64,000 bases of DNA from Burkholderiales bacterium. GTDB taxonomy: Bacteria; Pseudomonadota; Gammaproteobacteria; Burkholderiales; Burkholderiaceae_F. This document shows, in pieces, positions 61,296 to 64,000 of this stretch. The DNA lies in assembly GCA_016716275.1 (NCBI GenBank), contig JADJWR010000002.1:372001-436000 (forward strand), given 5' to 3'. A program made the position numbers and the translations under genes. The notes under the pieces were generated by a model. The model worked only from the letters and a program-made list of their open reading frames with translations. It was not told where the DNA came from and ran no database searches. Position 1 is the stretch's first letter; each line of letters starts with the position of its first letter.

Positions 61296-61988
61296 CTACT
61301 TCTTCTTGTCCTTGTCGCCGCCCTTCTTCTCGGCTGGCGCTGCGGCGGCCGCCGGCGGCGCCTTCTGCGCGGTGGCAGGCACTTCCGCTGTCGGCGCTGC
61401 GGCAGCCGCTGCCTCCTCTTCGACATGGGCGCCCGGGATCGTCACCGACACCACGACCGGGTTCTCCTTGCCCTTGAGCATCGGCTTGACGCCCGCCGGC
61501 ATCTTCAGGTCGCGCACCTTGATCGTGTCCTGCGCGGTCAGCCCGGACAGGTCGATCTCGATGAACTCCGGCAGGTCCTTCGGCAGGCAGGCGATGTCGA
61601 CCTCCTGCAGCACGTGGCCGATGATCGCCGCCGACTGCTTCACCGCCGGCGAGTTCTCCTGGCCGACGAAGTGCAGCGGCACGCGCACGTGCACCGGCTT
61701 GTCGGCCGAGATGCGCTGAAAATCGACGTGCATCACCAGCGGCCGGTACGGGTGCATCTGGAAGTCGCGCAGCAGCACCTGCTCGCTGCGGCCGTCCAGT
61801 TCCATGTCGAGGATGGATGCGTGGAACTTTTCCTTGCGCAGCGAGTGGAACAGCGGGTTGTGGTCGACCTCGATCGCGGTGGCCGGCGCAGCGCCGCCGT
61901 ACAGCACGCCGGGCACCTTGTTGTCATGGCGCAGGCGGCGGCTCGCACTCGTGCCTTGCGCTTTCCGTGTGGTTGCTACGACTTTCAT
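61296..61988 (-). CDS. rplY: 50S ribosomal protein L25 (CTC form)
   Basis: Binds 5S rRNA. 230 aa: an N-terminal L25 domain (KAQGTSASRRLRHDNKVPGVLYGG...VDFQRI) and the extra TL5/CTC beta domain (PLHFVGQENSPAVKQSA...VDIACLPKDLPEFIEIDLSGL), with an Ala/Pro-rich, Lys-ending tail (EKKGGDKDKKK). ATG 61988 has GGAGGAAGTG right before it. It sits between prs and pth, the standard order. Confidence 0.96.
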   Translation of the reverse strand: MKVVATTRKAQGTSASRRLRHDNKVPGVLYGGAAPATAIEVDHNPLFHSLRKEKFHASILDMELDGRSEQVLLRDFQMHPYRPLVMHVDFQRISADKPVHVRVPLHFVGQENSPAVKQSAAIIGHVLQEVDIACLPKDLPEFIEIDLSGLTAQDTIKVRDLKMPAGVKPMLKGKENPVVVSVTIPGAHVEEEAAAAAAPTAEVPATAQKAPPAAAAAPAEKKGGDKDKKK

Positions 61989-62036
61989 CACTTCCTCCAG
62001 ATGACCTGCGGGCCGCGACCAGCCACGGCAGGCGTT

Positions 62037-62996
62037 TCACTCGATGAACAGGCTGCTCACCGAATCCTCGCGCGAGATGCGCGAAATCGTTTCCGCCAGC
62101 AGTGCCGCGCACGACAACTGCCGGATCTTCGGGCTCACCGCCGCCTGGTCGGCCAGCGGGATGGTGTCGGTGACCACCACCTCGTCGAGCACCGAGGCGT
62201 TGATCCGCTCCACGGCGCGGCCGGACAGCACCGGGTGGGTGCAGTAGGCCATTACCTTGACCGCGCCGTTCTCGCGCAATGCCGAGGCGGCCTGGCACAG
62301 CGTGTTGGCGGTGTCGACCATGTCGTCCATGATCACGCAGGTCCGTCCGTCGACCTCGCCGATGATGTGCATCACCTCGGCGACGTTGGCCCGCGGCCGC
62401 CGCTTGTCGATGATCGCCAGGTCGGCCTCCATCCGCTTGGCCAGCGCCCGCGCCCGCACCACGCCGCCGACGTCCGGCGAGACCACCACCAGGTTCTCGT
62501 AGTTGTGCTTCCACAGGTCGCCGAGCAGGATCGGGCTGGCATAGACGTTGTCGACCGGGATGTCGAAGAAGCCCTGGATCTGGTCGGCGTGCAGGTCCAT
62601 CGTCAGCACGCGGTGCACGCCGACCGCCTGCAGCATGTTGGCAACCACCTTGGCGCTGATCGCCACCCGCGCCGAGCGCGGCCGCCGATCCTGCCGCGCG
62701 TAGCCGAAGTAGGGAATCGCCGCGGTGATGCGCCCGGCCGACGCGCGCTTGAAGGCGTCGACCATGATCATCAGTTCCATCAGGTTGTCGTTGGTCGGCG
62801 CGCAGGTCGACTGCAGCACGAACACGTCCTTGCCGCGGACGTTCTCGTTGACCTCGACCATCACCTCGCCGTCGGAAAAGCGCGAGACCTGGACCCGGCC
62901 GAGCGGCAGGTTCAGGTGCTGCACGACCGCGAGGGCCAGCTTCGGGTTGGCGTTCCCCGAAAAGACCATCAGGTTCTCAGGCACCGTCGGTCCCAT
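62037..62996 (-). CDS. prs: Ribose-phosphate pyrophosphokinase
   Basis: Makes PRPP from ribose 5-phosphate and ATP for nucleotides, His and Trp. From ATG 62996 (GAGGG site) it is 319 aa: LMVFSGNANPKLA, FSDGEVMVEVNENVRG, the flexible loop YARQDRRPRSARVAI, and the PRPP motif VIMDDMVDTANTLC. ATG 63020 upstream lacks a good site. It lies just downstream of tRNA-Gln and ispE, as in most proteobacteria. Confidence 0.97.
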   Translation of the reverse strand: MGPTVPENLMVFSGNANPKLALAVVQHLNLPLGRVQVSRFSDGEVMVEVNENVRGKDVFVLQSTCAPTNDNLMELMIMVDAFKRASAGRITAAIPYFGYARQDRRPRSARVAISAKVVANMLQAVGVHRVLTMDLHADQIQGFFDIPVDNVYASPILLGDLWKHNYENLVVVSPDVGGVVRARALAKRMEADLAIIDKRRPRANVAEVMHIIGEVDGRTCVIMDDMVDTANTLCQAASALRENGAVKVMAYCTHPVLSGRAVERINASVLDEVVVTDTIPLADQAAVSPKIRQLSCAALLAETISRISREDSVSSLFIE

Positions 62997-63166
62997 GTTG
63001 CGGCCCTCGAATGGCTTCATCTACCCGGCGCCGCGAATGCGGCTCCCGATGCCCTCAGTCCCGTCGGCGCGGTCGCGCCGCCCGCCCTCGACATGCCGCG
63101 CAGGGTGCCGAAGCGGATCGCCGGCGGGCGCGCCGGTGGGCGCAACTGCCGGTGATCGCGTTCGGA

Positions 63167-63243
63167 TGGCTGGGGAGGAAGGATTCGAACCCTCGAATGC
63201 CGGAATCAAAATCCGGTGCCTTAACCAGCTTGGCGACTCCCCA
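63167..63243 (-). tRNA. tRNA-Gln (anticodon TTG)
   Basis: A 77-nt cloverleaf including an encoded CCA: acceptor arms TGGGGAG and CTCCCCA, discriminator G, anticodon stem CCGGA/TCCGG with loop TTTTGAT (anticodon TTG at 63209-63207), and a T-arm with GTTCGAAT. It lies between ispE and prs. Confidence 0.97.
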
Positions 63244-63300
63244 GCGCGAAACCTCCGCGCCCGCGCCCGCCGCTTGCGCAGCGGGCGGCTTTGCGAATCC

Positions 63301-64000
63301 TCACCACTGAGCGAGCGGATGCTCCGAAAGGCTTTGCACCGCCCAGCCCTGCCATCCCGCCGGCAGCCCGCTCACCGCTTCCTGCGCCGCGGCTTCCGAC
63401 GGCAGCGCCGCGAACACCGCCGAGCCGGAACCGGTCATCCTCGCCGGCCCGAAGCGGGCCAGATGAGCGATGGCTGCCTCCACCGCGGCATGGCGTCGTC
63501 GCGCTACCGGCTCCAGATCATTGGCGCCGAACAGCACGGCCGGCGTCAGCGTCCCGCTGCCAGCGGCATTATCCCGCAACGCAGAAAAGTCCGCGATTGT
63601 CAGCGCTTTTGTCGACCGTGTCAATTCCGGAGCAGCGAAGATTTCTGCTGTAGAAACAGAGACTTGCGGGTATACGACGGCGAACCAGCCGACCGGCCAG
63701 GCAAGCGGTGTCAACCGCTCGCCGATGCCTTCGGCAAGCGCCGGGCCGCTGCCGAGAAAGAACGGCACATCGGCGCCGAGTCGAAGCGCCAGCGTCGCCA
63801 GCCGTTGCCTCGGCCAGCCGAGCCGCCAGAGCCGGTTCAGCGCGAGCAGCGTGGTGGCGGCGTCCGAGGATCCGCCGCCCATGCCGCTGCCGGCGGGAAT
63901 CCGCTTCTCGACCTCGATGTCGACGCCGAGCCGGCTGCCGCTGGCCTGCTGCAGCAGCGTCGCGGCACGCCGGCACAGGTCCTGCTCGAGTGGCCCGACC
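63301..64000 (-). CDS. ispE: 4-diphosphocytidyl-2-C-methyl-D-erythritol kinase (partial, 5' end outside window)
   Basis: GHMP kinase of the MEP isoprenoid pathway that phosphorylates CDP-ME. The window holds the C-terminal ~232 residues: the frame stays open past 63882 to the edge, with EVEKRIPAGSGMGGGSSDAA, the ATP loop, and GADVPFFLGSGPALAEGIGE, then MTGSGSAVFAAL near the end. The ATG at 63882 is internal. A less GC-rich patch occurs at about 63590-63680. The tRNA-Gln follows its stop by 57 nt. Confidence 0.95.
   Translation of the reverse strand, partial: VGPLEQDLCRRAATLLQQASGSRLGVDIEVEKRIPAGSGMGGGSSDAATTLLALNRLWRLGWPRQRLATLALRLGADVPFFLGSGPALAEGIGERLTPLAWPVGWFAVVYPQVSVSTAEIFAAPELTRSTKALTIADFSALRDNAAGSGTLTPAVLFGANDLEPVARRRHAAVEAAIAHLARFGPARMTGSGSAVFAALPSEAAAQEAVSGLPAGWQGWAVQSLSEHPLAQW

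Noticed and set aside
63590..63680. AT-richer patch within ispE as a sign of transfer
   Set aside because: The frame and the IspE motifs on both sides are intact, and the patch is under 100 bp; local composition noise is enough.

Overview
The window is a gene-dense, roughly 70% GC chromosomal segment with housekeeping content. Gene content and order point to a betaproteobacterium, most likely a Rhodocyclales-like lineage: an ahcY...metF block, rpoH preceded by a CIRCE element, the coxB-coxA-ctaG-coxC operon with its small companion genes, the 1312-aa FAD/Fe-S oxidoreductase with a DUF3683-type N-terminus, DUF2917 beside a LysR regulator, and the ispE-tRNAGln-prs-rplY-pth...ychF cluster. I cannot assign a genus from sequence alone. 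I see no rRNA, prophage, IS element or CRISPR array.

Layout. 1-3.3 kb: 3' end of ahcY, a ketopantoate-reductase homologue, a four-TM holin-family protein and metF (methyl cycle/C1 folate). 3.3-5.4 kb: a small membrane protein and DUF2917 protein divergent from a GcvA-like LysR regulator, then 5-formyl-THF cyclo-ligase. 5.5-14.6 kb: slt transglycosylase, an NDUFA9-like NAD(P)-binding protein, a GST, cca, DUF2905, an NDUFAF7-like methyltransferase, then folM-like/folB/ttcA in one run and a CBS-pair protein. 14.7-22.5 kb: PolX, a PEBP protein, PPK2, DUF4112, a small membrane protein, ilvA, srkA and a membrane protein. 22.6-29.7 kb: the giant FAD/Fe-S oxidoreductase, a small lipoprotein, HIT, ComF, BioC-like and Kbp/YgaU-like proteins.

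29.8-39.6 kb is a complete aa3-type cytochrome c oxidase locus: DUF2244, coxB (with a cytochrome c domain), coxA, a 37-aa assembly peptide, ctaG/Cox11, DUF2970 and coxC, closed by a strong bidirectional terminator. A convergent DUF2909 gene follows, then surf1, a SCO-like CxxxC protein, ctaA/Cox15, ctaB/Cox10 and a SCO lipoprotein. Together these cover structural subunits, heme A synthesis and copper delivery.

39.6-50 kb carries rpoH (CIRCE laid over its promoter, strong terminator behind it), ftsX-ftsE, a polyphosphate module (ppk1-sixA facing ppx), a nitrous-oxide-stimulated-promoter family protein, ftsY, rsmD and coaD. The familiar rsmD-ftsY-ftsEX-rpoH order of gammaproteobacteria is interrupted by the polyphosphate genes. 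With PPK2 at 17-18 kb the window holds two polyphosphate kinases and an exopolyphosphatase.

50-64 kb: DUF418 membrane protein, an unrecognised membrane protein, a MOSC protein, a translationally coupled membrane protein/GTPase pair (DUF2868-DUF3482), ychF, fadD, a patatin-like lipase, pth, rplY, prs, tRNA-Gln(TTG) and the 3' part of ispE. The best candidates for undescribed biology are the DUF2868-DUF3482 GTPase pair, the LysR-DUF2917-micropeptide triad, the structured leader of the cox operon, and the FtsE with a degenerate ABC signature. Everything else reads as a well-kept core chromosome.
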